From assembly GCA_964651435.1 (NCBI GenBank), contig CAZYVU010000015.1, forward strand, positions 1-58,420: a DNA stretch of 58,420 nt, given 5' to 3'. The DNA comes from CAZYVU01 sp964651435. Lineage in GTDB: Bacteria > Desulfobacterota > Syntrophorhabdia > Syntrophorhabdales > CAYQXL01. Positions 50,837 to 58,420 of the stretch are shown here, piece after piece. The notes beneath the pieces are model-generated. The model was not told the DNA's origin. It made no database searches and saw only the letters and a list, made by a program, of their open reading frames with translations. The translations under genes were made by a program, and so were the position numbers. The first letter of the stretch is position 1. Each line of letters opens with the position of its first letter.

Positions 50837-51252
50837 CGATGCAGCAGCATCTTCGGGAAAGGGCAGCGATTGAACAGCCCAAAGGGTTTACACTTCTGGA
50901 GGTTCTCGTGTCCTTGGCCCTCCTCGGTATCACGGTCACCGTCATCATCCAGCTCTTTTCGGCAAACCTGGGACTCCTGGCAAGGTCGGAGGACTATGTG
51001 GGTGCCTTGATCAAGGCCGAGTCGAAGCTGAGAGAGGTTCTCGAAGAGGAGGCCCTGGAGGAGGGGACCACCTCCGACACCACATCGGAGGGCTACGCCA
51101 TGGACGTGAAGGTTGCCGAGACGTTGGCCGAAAAGACCGAACTCCTTGGCGTCAAGGTCCTGGAGATCGAGCTTACGGTCCGCTGGCAGAAGGATCGCCG
51201 CGAGCGGTCTATCAGACTCAAAACCTTGAAGACGGTAGAGCGCGAGGTGTAG
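50833..51252 (+). CDS. gspI: type II secretion minor pseudopilin GspI
   Basis: A 139-residue pseudopilin starting at GTG 50833 (GTGA overlap onto gspH) or ATG 50839. The prepilin motif is PKGFTLLEVLVSLALLGITVTVIIQLF, with cleavage after Gly. The mature part has an acidic helix (AESKLREVLEEEALEEG) and a beta-sheet end ending VRWQKDRRERSIRLKTL, the W-x-x-R end of GspI proteins. GspI, J and K form the tip complex of the pseudopilus. Confidence 0.82.
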   Translation: MTMQQHLRERAAIEQPKGFTLLEVLVSLALLGITVTVIIQLFSANLGLLARSEDYVGALIKAESKLREVLEEEALEEGTTSDTTSEGYAMDVKVAETLAEKTELLGVKVLEIELTVRWQKDRRERSIRLKTLKTVEREV

Positions 51253-51258
51253 GGAGTT

Positions 51259-51894
51259 ATGGCGAATCAGGCCGAAAGAGGCTTCACCCTTCTTGAGCTG
51301 CTCATATCGATTCTGATCATTGCGCTGCTCAGCGTTCTTGTCGGGGGTGCGCTGTCGATGGCATACCGGTCCGTACAGAAAGGTGAGCGAAAGATAGAGT
51401 CTTCGGAGCGGTTTAAGGCCACACTTGCGCTTATCGATGCACAGATACAGTCTGCCATACCGGTGACGCTGACGGCGGAGGACGACTCCGAATACTCGTT
51501 CAAGGGAACCCGGGACTCGTTCACCATTGTTTCCAACTATTCCTTGTGGGGCGGAGACCGCGGTTACGTGCAGGCCACATACCGCATCGAAACCGAGTCC
51601 GGCGGGAAGAAGTCGTTGTATCTAACGGAAAATACGGTCGGCATGGACAATGCGCGGGAGGCAATGCTGCTTCACGGTATGGACGAGGTCAAGTTTGAGT
51701 TTCTGGAGACGGGTCTTGCGGAAGGTGAGGGGGGCTGGATAACGGAGTGGGAGGACGAGACGGTTGTTCCACCGAAGATACGGTTCGAGTTTGTGACGGG
51801 CAAAAGGGTTGTCTCGCGTGTTATTCCCCTTCGCATGCAGGAGCCGAATTCTCAACAGCAGACGCCACAGAAGGCCATGCCGGCCAAGGGATAG
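51259..51894 (+). CDS. gspJ: type II secretion minor pseudopilin GspJ
   Basis: A 211-residue pseudopilin with the prepilin signal RGFTLLELLISILIIALLSVLVGG. The rest (SERFKATLALIDAQIQSAIP, FSVT-like FTIVSNYSLWGG, DEVKFEFLE, GWITEWEDE) has the GspJ pattern of a beta-rich domain with a W in the last third. ATG 51259 comes 6 bases after gspI. The last 20 residues are Gln/Pro-rich and probably disordered. Position between I and K supports the name. Confidence 0.85.
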   Translation: MANQAERGFTLLELLISILIIALLSVLVGGALSMAYRSVQKGERKIESSERFKATLALIDAQIQSAIPVTLTAEDDSEYSFKGTRDSFTIVSNYSLWGGDRGYVQATYRIETESGGKKSLYLTENTVGMDNAREAMLLHGMDEVKFEFLETGLAEGEGGWITEWEDETVVPPKIRFEFVTGKRVVSRVIPLRMQEPNSQQQTPQKAMPAKG

Positions 51895-51895
51895 A

Positions 51896-52852
51896 ATGAA
51901 ATCCGGAAGAGGTATAGCCCTGCTCATGGTGCTATGGGTGATCATCATCCTCATGGTCGTAGCCTTTTCATTTACCCTCTTGGCCCGTTCGGAGGCCTTT
52001 TCAACGCTCAAATTCAAACAGGACCTGGAGGGGAAGTTCCTTGCCGAAGCTGCCCTGGAGAGGGCCGTTATGGAGATTTTTTTTCGGCTCACCTACAAGT
52101 ATCAGGTGCAGACGGAAGAGGAGAGGGAGGTCTTCAGGGTAGACGGCAGGGTCTACAACGGAGAACTGGGAAAGGATCGTTACAGTCTCAGGATATCTGA
52201 CGAGTCCGGAAAGATCAACATCAACCTGATGACGGAGAATTCTGGTATAATACTGAATAACTTGCTGGTAAATCTCGGAATCGCGAAGGAAAAGGCAGAT
52301 ATTATCGTGGATTCGATCTTCGACTGGAAGGATGAGGACAACTTGCACCGGCTCCACGGGGCTGAGGATGAATACTATCAGTCCCTTCCCAAGCCGTACA
52401 AGGCAAAAAACGGGCCCTTTCAGACCCTGGAGGAGCTGCTCCTTGTCCGTGAGGTGACGCGGGACATTTTTTACGGTGCCGAGGGGAGGCCCGGCATCGT
52501 CAACTTCATCACAATCTATGGAACGACCGACAAGATCAACATCAATGCGGCTCCCCGGGAAGTCCTCATGGCAGTGCCGAACATGACGGCTGAGGCGGCC
52601 GATAGGTTGGTGGAGGCGAGGGACTCCCAAGAGATTGTCGCCCATTCGGCGATTATAGCCGTGACGGGAGACAACTCCCTCAACGTATCGCGCTATATCG
52701 ACATTGTGGAGTCGGGGGCGTACACAGTCGAGGCATTGGGTTACCCTGAGGGCAGGAAAAGGGGGTACGGCATACGGGCCACCATACTCCTCGAGAGTGG
52801 AAGCAAAGTCAAGTATCTCTACTACAAGAGCCCGGCGGAGGTGAGACAGTGA
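51896..52852 (+). CDS. gspK: type II secretion minor pseudopilin GspK
   Basis: A 318-residue large pseudopilin, the tip protein. ATG 51896 comes one base after the gspJ stop, and a prepilin-like helix starts at once: SGRGIALLMVLWVIIILMVVAF, cut after Gly; note Ile in place of the usual Phe at +1 and Ala-Leu-Leu for Thr-Leu-Leu-Glu, which is usual in GspK, lacking the Glu. The family blocks are SDESGKININ, VDSIFDWKDEDNL--GAED-YY, FQTLEELLLVREVT and INAAPREVLMAVPN. GspL begins with a 4-base overlap. Confidence 0.9.
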   Translation: MKSGRGIALLMVLWVIIILMVVAFSFTLLARSEAFSTLKFKQDLEGKFLAEAALERAVMEIFFRLTYKYQVQTEEEREVFRVDGRVYNGELGKDRYSLRISDESGKININLMTENSGIILNNLLVNLGIAKEKADIIVDSIFDWKDEDNLHRLHGAEDEYYQSLPKPYKAKNGPFQTLEELLLVREVTRDIFYGAEGRPGIVNFITIYGTTDKININAAPREVLMAVPNMTAEAADRLVEARDSQEIVAHSAIIAVTGDNSLNVSRYIDIVESGAYTVEALGYPEGRKRGYGIRATILLESGSKVKYLYYKSPAEVRQ

Positions 52853-54381
52853 AAGGTCTCGAGGCCCTGGAGCCGCTCAGACGGAGCCTGGAAGGCCTGT
52901 TCAGGCGCGCTCAAGGACTCATTCGTCCGCTGGAGAAGTTTTTTCTTGTCAGCCTTCTTGATGGTGTGCTGGTGCCGAGAAAGGGCGTATGTGTCGGCAT
53001 AGGCAAGGGGTGGCTCTCTGTCGTCAGCGGATCGAGGTTTATGTCAAGGGTGAAGCTGGGCGAGGAGAAGGTGTACTCCTTTGAGGACAACAGGTTTGTG
53101 CCGCCCGAAAGCGTCGCTTCCACTCTGGCCCTTGCCATGGAGGAGATGAAGATACGGTCCGCCGACGTGGCCCTTTCGGTGCCGAAGGACTGGGTGGCCG
53201 TACGGACCGTACACCTGCCGTCCACTGCCCGCGAGGTGATCGGTGATGTGATTCGCTTCGAGTTTGACCGCTTTACACCTTTTCCTGCCGACGAGGCCCT
53301 CTACGACTACAGAATTATCGGACAGGAAAACGGCAGGCTGCACGTCTCTATGGCCGCTGTCAGGTCGTCCGTTGTAAAGCCTTACTTGGAAGCCTTGCGG
53401 GCGAAAGGCATAAACCCCTCAAGGGTCATTATAGGGCCGTCGGCCCTCGGTACGCTGGGGTTCTTTATCACAAACCGGGAGGACATCGTCTGTGCCCAGG
53501 TCACCGAAAGCGGGTACGCCGGATGTACCGTTATATCCGGCTCCCCGGCGACGCCCTTCTCCAAGGAGGTGCCTTCGGGGGCAGACAACGTGTTACCGGC
53601 CCTGGCACAGGAGATGGGCGCTCAAAGGGAGACGGCTGCAAAAACGGGAAAGAACCCGGCCTTTATCTTTTTGAGCGATGACGGCCATGATATGTCGCTT
53701 GCCGCAGAAGTGCAGGGCGGCCTGGAGGTTGTCGACCGAAAAGGGCTGGGGGAGCGGTTGGGTGCGGGCAGTCAATCAGTCAGTTTTTTCGGCGTAGGCG
53801 GCATCTTGGAGTCGCTGTGGCCACGGGCCCGAGGATACAACCTTCTCAGCATGGGGAAGGAGGAAAAAAAGAAAATACCCCTCGGTGTGACGGTGGCACT
53901 CTTGGTCTTGCTCTGTGGCTTGCTCGTTCCTTACGGTCTCCTGCCTCTCGAACGTGAGCAGAGGCGGCTTGCAGAGATAGAGCGGCAGATCTCTACGAGA
54001 AAGGAAGAGGTTAAGCGTGTGGAGGCCGTGAAAAAGGAGATAGATGCTCTTTCGGCGGAGGTGGACCAGATACGGGCATTTAAGGAATCCCGCCCGATGG
54101 TGCTTGTTGTGATGAAGGAACTGACGAGCGTCCTGCCTAAGAACGCATGGCTTACCCGATCGAGGGTCACCGACGAGACGGTGGAAACGGAGGGTTATGC
54201 GCAATCGGCTACGGAGATCCTTCCCAAGCTGGAGCAGTCGGCCTATTTCAAGAAGGCGGAATTCTCGTCGCCCACCATTAGGGATACTCGCCTCAATGCG
54301 GACAGGTTTGTGATCAAGATGGAGCAGGAAGGCGTGGCAAAAAAGCAACCGGAGAAGCCAAAAGATGACCGGAAAAAATAG
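52849..54381 (+). CDS. gspL: type II secretion assembly protein GspL (PilM/PilN-like)
   Basis: A 510-residue protein that links GspE to the membrane platform. GTG 52849 overlaps gspK. Residues 45-345 are an actin-like PilM-type cytoplasmic domain (CVGIGKGWLSVV, ALSVPKDWVAVRTVHLP, FEFDRFTPFPADEALYDYR, and MAAVRSSVVKPYLEAL). Residues about 345-365 are a membrane helix (GVTVALLVLLCGLLVPYGLL), then a coiled coil and a small PilN/GspL ferredoxin-type periplasmic domain (LTSVLPKNAWLTRSRVTDETVETEGYA). The N-terminal 40 residues are longer than usual. The end overlaps gspM by 17 bases. Confidence 0.88.
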   Translation: MKGLEALEPLRRSLEGLFRRAQGLIRPLEKFFLVSLLDGVLVPRKGVCVGIGKGWLSVVSGSRFMSRVKLGEEKVYSFEDNRFVPPESVASTLALAMEEMKIRSADVALSVPKDWVAVRTVHLPSTAREVIGDVIRFEFDRFTPFPADEALYDYRIIGQENGRLHVSMAAVRSSVVKPYLEALRAKGINPSRVIIGPSALGTLGFFITNREDIVCAQVTESGYAGCTVISGSPATPFSKEVPSGADNVLPALAQEMGAQRETAAKTGKNPAFIFLSDDGHDMSLAAEVQGGLEVVDRKGLGERLGAGSQSVSFFGVGGILESLWPRARGYNLLSMGKEEKKKIPLGVTVALLVLLCGLLVPYGLLPLEREQRRLAEIERQISTRKEEVKRVEAVKKEIDALSAEVDQIRAFKESRPMVLVVMKELTSVLPKNAWLTRSRVTDETVETEGYAQSATEILPKLEQSAYFKKAEFSSPTIRDTRLNADRFVIKMEQEGVAKKQPEKPKDDRKK

Positions 54382-54919
54382 AACGCTCATCTTTGCCCTG
54401 CCGGTCCTGGCCATCCTTCTCGTAATTGCCGTTTACGAGTACGGCTATCTCCGCGTGAAAGAAGAGATAGCAGCCGTTCGCGAATCGGAGATGGTGAAAA
54501 CGAAGACGCTGGAGAAATATATGAATCTCATTGCCGAAAAGCCGGCTCTGGAGAAAAAGCTTGCGGACCTGAAAGACCGGAGGAAGGCCGATGAATCGAA
54601 GATCGTTGATGCCCAGACACTTTCGCTGTCGGCGGCCAACGTGCAGGACACCGTCAAGGGGATCATTACGGGGAAAGGCGGGTCCATCTCCAGCGAGCGG
54701 GTGGAAAAGCCTGATGATCTTGGAAAATTCAAAGTGATCAATGTGACCATTGACGCCGTCATTCCCGACGCGCGCGCTCTTACCGACATTCTTTACGGCA
54801 TTGAGACGAGAACCCCCTACCTTGTTGTCAGGGAGCTGGATGGGCGGGTAAGAAACTTCAGGGACCCACGGGAGCTCATGGTCAAGTTTCGGATACAGGC
54901 ACTGACGGGGAGCAAATAG
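54365..54919 (+). CDS. gspM: type II secretion assembly protein GspM (PilO-like)
   Basis: A 184-residue inner-membrane protein: one membrane helix (LIFALPVLAILLVIAVYEY), a coiled coil (LEKYMNLIAEKPALEKKLADLKDR) and a ferredoxin-like periplasmic domain (NVTIDAVIPDARALTDILYGIETRTPYLVVRELDGR begins with strand I-V-TI and ends V-ELDGR). This is the T2SSM_b/PilO arrangement, which pairs with GspL. Low sequence conservation in the family; operon place and topology carry the assignment. It starts inside the gspL end. Confidence 0.85.
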   Translation: MTGKNRTLIFALPVLAILLVIAVYEYGYLRVKEEIAAVRESEMVKTKTLEKYMNLIAEKPALEKKLADLKDRRKADESKIVDAQTLSLSAANVQDTVKGIITGKGGSISSERVEKPDDLGKFKVINVTIDAVIPDARALTDILYGIETRTPYLVVRELDGRVRNFRDPRELMVKFRIQALTGSK

Positions 54920-54920
54920 G

Positions 54921-55637
54921 ATGCGGTTCTTGAGATACTTAGGGCGGAGCGTCACGCTTCTCAATATTCTGCTTCTCGCGGCCATAGCCGTGGGCGCCAT
55001 TGGTCTTGTGGCGCCCGTGACAAGGCTAAAGGTGAGGGTTGCGCTGCCCGTGGCGAGACTGAATGCGGCGGCGGAGGAAACGAAACCGGCGGAGGCGGCA
55101 CAGAGCCCCTCGCCCTCAGACTTTGCCCTCATAGCCGAACAGAACCTTTTTCATCCCGACCGCAAGATCCCGATCGATAAGAAGAATGACCTTCCAAAGC
55201 CCGAGCTTATCCTTTACGGAACGCTTATCACCGACGCCCTGAGTGTAGCCTATATCGAAGACAAGAAGGCGCCGGTCACGACGGCCGGCCGCGGAAAGAG
55301 GCAAACGGCGGCCAAGAAGGGCGATGTCATCTCGGGCTTTACCCTGACAGAGATAAGTGCCGACAAGATCATCCTTGTGAGGGGCGACGAGCGATTGACC
55401 GTTCCGTTGATGGAGGGCGAAAAGCGCAAAGGTACCGATCAACCGCCCGCAAAGACCCAACCGGGCCAGCCCCCGGGAAAACAGCCCGTGGCTCGGCCGA
55501 CGCCACCCCGGACGCCGACGCCTCCGGGAGCGGTGGGTGCGCAGCCGAGTACCCCTGCGGTGCGTCCCGGCGCTGTAACGCCTACGGTGCCATCCAGGCT
55601 GAGGGGGCACGGAGCAACGGCAGCGCCGCAGCAGTAG
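54921..55637 (+). CDS. type II secretion coupling protein GspC-like
   Basis: A 238-residue protein with one membrane helix near the N-terminus (LLNILLLAAIAVGAIGLVAPV), then an Ala/Pro-rich linker and the short homology region of GspC (FALIAEQNLFHPDRKIPI, PELILYGTLITDALSVAYIEDKK, GDVISGFTLTEISADKIILVRGDERLTVPL). This last pattern is how GspC HR domains bind the secretin GspD. No PDZ domain follows; the last 70 residues are Pro/Gly/Thr-rich and disordered. It starts one base after gspM. It is the last gene of the plus-strand gsp arm; gspD meets it head-on 48 bases later. Confidence 0.75.
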   Translation: MRFLRYLGRSVTLLNILLLAAIAVGAIGLVAPVTRLKVRVALPVARLNAAAEETKPAEAAQSPSPSDFALIAEQNLFHPDRKIPIDKKNDLPKPELILYGTLITDALSVAYIEDKKAPVTTAGRGKRQTAAKKGDVISGFTLTEISADKIILVRGDERLTVPLMEGEKRKGTDQPPAKTQPGQPPGKQPVARPTPPRTPTPPGAVGAQPSTPAVRPGAVTPTVPSRLRGHGATAAPQQ

Positions 55638-55685
55638 GTTCCGCAATACGCCGAGACAGGGGAGGAGAGCGCGCTTACGTGCTCG

Positions 55686-57890
55686 TTACTCTTCCGGTGG
55701 TGGCGGAGGGGTCAGTACGTTTCGTGGGTCAATGGTTTTATCGAGAGGGACAACGACATTGGGACTTTGCCCAGGGCTCTGACCCTGCTGGGGCCTTTGC
55801 TGCTTCATGACCTCTTCGCGTTTCAGGCCCGTCTTCCCCATCTCGGTGGTGGTTCGAATGTAGTCGGTGGTGACGTTGTGGGCCTCCCGCTGGTTCTTGA
55901 TCACCTTCGGGGTGAGGAGAATGATGATTTCGATCCTTTCATCGCTGTCTTCCGTTGCACCGAACAGATAGCCTATGATGGGCAGCCTGCTGAACATGGG
56001 CACGCCGCTCCGCGACCTCTTGATATCCTCGCGGATAAGACCGCCAATGATAATAGTCTGGCCGTCCTGAACGACGAGATTGGTCGTGGCCTCCGTCTTT
56101 TCCACAATGATGTTGGTTTCGTCGGCGAAGAGCTTGATCGTTGTGTACGTAGACACTTCCTGGGCAATATCGAGAGACACGAGGCCGCCTTCATTGATGC
56201 GCGGTTTGACCTTCAGTATGATACCGATGTCTTTGTACTGAATGGTCCTTTGAGGCGCTACCGTCGTGGACCCGAATGTCTCCGACGTGACGATGGGGAC
56301 CTGCTGGCCCACCTGGATGCGGGCCTCGCGGTTGTCTGAAACGAGAATGTAGGGTGCCGCGAAAAGCTTGCCTTTGCCCTGGGACGCAAGCATGTTTATG
56401 ATTGTCTTAAAGTCCTGGCCGACCTGCCCTGCGAAGGTAAAGGTGCCTGCGCCTGTGGCGGTCCCCGGCGTTGCCCCCGGTATGTCAAAGCCTACCGTCC
56501 CGGAAACCTTACCCAGCAGTCCTCCCATTCCGCCCTCACTCAACTGAAGGGCCCAGGAGAGCCCCAGCTTGAATTCGTCCTTGAGCGTAATGCCTGCCAC
56601 AACCCCTTCCAGAACGACCTGCCTCGGAACGATGTCGACCTTCTCTATTGTCTCCTTGATCAGCTCGTAATCCTCAGGGGTTGCGAGGACGATGATGGAG
56701 TTCAAGATCTCGTCGGGTAGAATCCTCGTGAGGGGAGACAAGAGCATGTCCGTGGTGCCCCCCATTGCCTGAGCCAGGGAGGCGGCGCTTTGCGTGGGCG
56801 TCGTGGGCTGGGTCGGCGTTCCCGGCGTTTGGGGCCTTTGTTGCTGCGGTGTGGCCGATGCGGTTGCTGTGACGGGGCCCGTGGTGCCGCCCCCGCCTCG
56901 ACCGCTCAGGAATATCTGCTGAAGCGTATTGGCTATGTCCTTCGCCTTTCCGTTTTGCACGTGGTAGACGTATACCTGCGGTTTCTTGCGTTTTGTCTGC
57001 TCGCTGTCAAAAAGCTCCACGAGCTGTAAGAGGCGCTTCACATTTGCATCCGTATCGACAAAGACAAGCTGGTTGGCGTTGGGGACGTCTATGGCAACGG
57101 CGCTGGTAGAGAGAAAGGGGGTTATGAGTTTAATGATCTCCGTTGAATGCACGTAAACGATGGGAACGACCTGAATGAGTGAGCGCCCTTGAACAATCAC
57201 CTTCTCCGGGTCACGGCCGATTGCCACAGGGGCGGGCTCCCGTGCGATTTCGCTGATTGGTATGATGCGGTACAGCCCTACGTCCTCAACGACGCCGATG
57301 CCGTTGAGTCGCAATATGACCTCCATAATAGGGAGAACCTTTTCGTTGGGGACCGGAGAAACGGACCTGAAGGTCACGCGGCCCTTGACCCGCTGATCCA
57401 CGATATAGTTGACCTTTAGAATGTCTCCGAAGACGGTCTGTATGACGGAGTAGACGTCGGCATCATCGAAATTGAGGCTCACGTTTCCCCGTGACGGGGT
57501 TGCGCGGGCCTGCTGCGGGGGCCTCTGGGGCGGCTGTGCGGGAGCCGCCTGTGCCGAGGCTGGAACAGGAGCTGCTTGCTGGGGGCCCTGCTGAACTGTA
57601 CCTGCGGAAGGCGTGGGCCGAGCTGGAGGAGAGGGCCGAGCAGAAGGGGCCTGAGGTGGCTGCGTTGTGGGTGTGGGGGCTGCCGGCGAAACGGCTGCAG
57701 TCGTTGGCGCCTGAACTGTCCCTGCGTGAGGCGAATCCGGCGCGGGGGGCTGTTGCATGACCCTTGGCAGTCGGGGCGTGGCGGGCCGGGGGGTTTCCTG
57801 GGCTCCGATGGTGCTGTGACCCGCCGAGAAGAAGACAAGACCTGCAAGAATACCGGTGACGATAAGATTCACAGGCGATCTTTGCAGCAC
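55686..57890 (-). CDS. gspD: type II secretion outer-membrane secretin GspD
   Basis: A 734-residue secretin, the outer-membrane channel. GTG 57890 follows AAGGGAGAGCTT and gives a signal peptide ending STIGAQ. Residues 35-130 are an unusual Pro/Ala/Gln/Thr-rich linker. N-domains start at VSLNFDDADVYSVIQTVFGDILKVNYIVD (N0-like), then VKRLLQLVELFD and KAKDIANTLQQIF (N1-N3), with another Gln/Pro/Thr stretch inside the N3 region (about 365-405). The secretin domain has VVLEGVVAGITLKDEFKLGLSW, VPIVTSETFG, and VQDGQTIIIGGLIREDIKRSRSGVPMFSRLPIIGYLFG, the secretin signature. It is co-transcribed with gspG and convergent to gspC. Confidence 0.92.
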   Translation of the reverse strand: MLQRSPVNLIVTGILAGLVFFSAGHSTIGAQETPRPATPRLPRVMQQPPAPDSPHAGTVQAPTTAAVSPAAPTPTTQPPQAPSARPSPPARPTPSAGTVQQGPQQAAPVPASAQAAPAQPPQRPPQQARATPSRGNVSLNFDDADVYSVIQTVFGDILKVNYIVDQRVKGRVTFRSVSPVPNEKVLPIMEVILRLNGIGVVEDVGLYRIIPISEIAREPAPVAIGRDPEKVIVQGRSLIQVVPIVYVHSTEIIKLITPFLSTSAVAIDVPNANQLVFVDTDANVKRLLQLVELFDSEQTKRKKPQVYVYHVQNGKAKDIANTLQQIFLSGRGGGGTTGPVTATASATPQQQRPQTPGTPTQPTTPTQSAASLAQAMGGTTDMLLSPLTRILPDEILNSIIVLATPEDYELIKETIEKVDIVPRQVVLEGVVAGITLKDEFKLGLSWALQLSEGGMGGLLGKVSGTVGFDIPGATPGTATGAGTFTFAGQVGQDFKTIINMLASQGKGKLFAAPYILVSDNREARIQVGQQVPIVTSETFGSTTVAPQRTIQYKDIGIILKVKPRINEGGLVSLDIAQEVSTYTTIKLFADETNIIVEKTEATTNLVVQDGQTIIIGGLIREDIKRSRSGVPMFSRLPIIGYLFGATEDSDERIEIIILLTPKVIKNQREAHNVTTDYIRTTTEMGKTGLKREEVMKQQRPQQGQSPGQSPNVVVPLDKTIDPRNVLTPPPPPEE

Positions 57891-57924
57891 AAGCTCTCCC
57901 TTGCAGTGATCAGTGGGACGTTCC

Positions 57925-58353
57925 TCATTCCCAGCTCGCCATGTCCTTATCCTCCCCGTCTCCACCGGGGCTGCCGTCCCTGCCGTAGGAAAGGATATCA
58001 TAGTCGCCGTGCGTGCCGGGCGACTGGTAATTGTAGGGCTTGCCCCAGGGGTCGTTCGGCAACCCCTTCTTGAGGTAGGGCCCGTCCCAATTATCCACGC
58101 CGGGATTCGTTACGAGGGCATTCAACCCTTCCTGGGTACTTGGATATCTACCTACATCGAGGCGGAACTGGTCGAGGGCTTGGCCAAAGAGCTCTATCTG
58201 CGCCTTTGCGGCCGACTGCTTACCTTTTCCAAGTTTTGGAAATATGCGCGGTCCCACGAGCGCCGCAAGGAGTCCTATAATGATCATGACTACGAGAAGC
58301 TCTACAAGCGTAAATCCTCTCCGGTTCGTTCTATCGAGGCTGTTTCTAAGCAT
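57925..58353 (-). CDS. gspG: type II secretion major pseudopilin GspG
   Basis: A 142-residue major pseudopilin. ATG 58353 follows GAAGGAGGGCC. The prepilin signal is RRGFTLVELLVVMIIIGLLAALVGP, cut after Gly to leave F-T-L-V-E. The domain then shows FPKLGKGKQSAAKAQIELFGQALDQFRLDVGRYPSTQEGL (described by its parts: alpha helix AAKAQIELFGQALD, RYP-TQEGL), WDGPYLKKGLPNDPWGKPY and the calcium-site end GDYDILSYGRDGSPGGDGEDKD. Both are exact GspG marks. It is 34 bases upstream of gspD, under the promoter at 58376-58404. Confidence 0.95.
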   Translation of the reverse strand: MLRNSLDRTNRRGFTLVELLVVMIIIGLLAALVGPRIFPKLGKGKQSAAKAQIELFGQALDQFRLDVGRYPSTQEGLNALVTNPGVDNWDGPYLKKGLPNDPWGKPYNYQSPGTHGDYDILSYGRDGSPGGDGEDKDMASWE

Positions 58354-58375
58354 AGGCCCTCCTTCCCGAGATTCT

Positions 58376-58404
58376 ATTATAATTGAAGGGGTAGTACGGG
58401 TCAA
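58376..58404 (-). promoter_or_regulatory. sigma70 promoter of gspG-gspD
   Basis: On the minus strand TTGACC (58404-58399), a 17-base spacer and a perfect TATAAT (58381-58376), 22 bases before the gspG start. With it the minus arm of the gsp cluster has its own strong promoter. Confidence 0.8.
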
Positions 58405-58420
58405 CTAATCTTTAATTATT

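Overview
The window looks like a chromosomal piece of a moderately GC-rich, Gram-negative, anaerobic deltaproteobacterium-type organism of the syntroph / sulfate-reducer kind (Syntrophorhabdus-like is my best guess). The basis is gene content: LL-diaminopimelate aminotransferase, a siroheme-decarboxylase (AhbB-type) gene beside hemL, an ADP-forming acyl-CoA synthetase fused to a GNAT domain, a Tat-exported flavoprotein reductase, an Mla-type lipid transporter, a complete-looking type II secretion (Gsp) set and a tiny AURKAIP1/COX24-type protein. No rRNA is present and there is one intact tRNA.

Region by region. 1-3.1 kb is the right-hand end of a prophage or prophage remnant read leftwards: terminase large (cut by the window edge) and small subunits, a virion morphogenesis protein, and two paralogous small proteins of unknown function. 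3.5-12.3 kb holds exported and envelope functions: a large secreted nuclease, a GAF protein with a kinase-like dimerisation helix but no ATPase domain, a DUF456 protein, a lipoprotein, a Tat-dependent flavoprotein and a divergently transcribed Tat-dependent M19 dipeptidase. 12.3-16.7 kb has the acyl-CoA synthetase/GNAT, a secreted trypsin-like protease and a GNAT acetyltransferase. 17-22.3 kb has two tandem Hsp20 genes, a terpene-cyclase-like toroid protein overlapping a LysE exporter, a shrunken Usp protein, a methyltransferase, and a proline-rich lipoprotein followed in the same frame by a minimal L,D-transpeptidase.

22.5-26.0 kb is a decayed accessory patch next to tRNA-Arg(ACG): a frameshifted exported protein, a tiny CXXCH protein, a beta-propeller remnant fused to the 5' half of the same tRNA, and an intact YVTN beta-propeller. 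26-58 kb is mostly core genome: two exported proteins, mreB-mreC-mreD-mrdA (cell shape), then ppiD-like-tsaD-rsmA-DUF4911-tldD, TraX, dapL, and an envelope operon ahbB-hemL-alr-mlaE-mlaF-mlaD followed by a protein built of repeated W-P-L-Y motifs. A phosphofructokinase, endonuclease IV and AURKAIP1 gene separate this from the Gsp cluster: gspE-F-H-I-J-K-L-M-C on the plus strand converging on gspG-gspD on the minus strand, each arm with its own sigma70-type promoter.

How they fit: the Gsp machinery is a plausible exporter for the secreted nuclease, protease and propeller proteins, though Sec/Tat signals only prove transfer across the inner membrane. The best candidate for something undescribed is the WPL-repeat protein encoded 6 bp after mlaD, which could be the outer-membrane partner of this Mla system. 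Second is the split lipoprotein/L,D-transpeptidase with a 32-bp palindrome inside its coding sequence. Start sites were moved from the longest open frame where a Shine-Dalgarno sequence or overlap decided it; no database search was possible.
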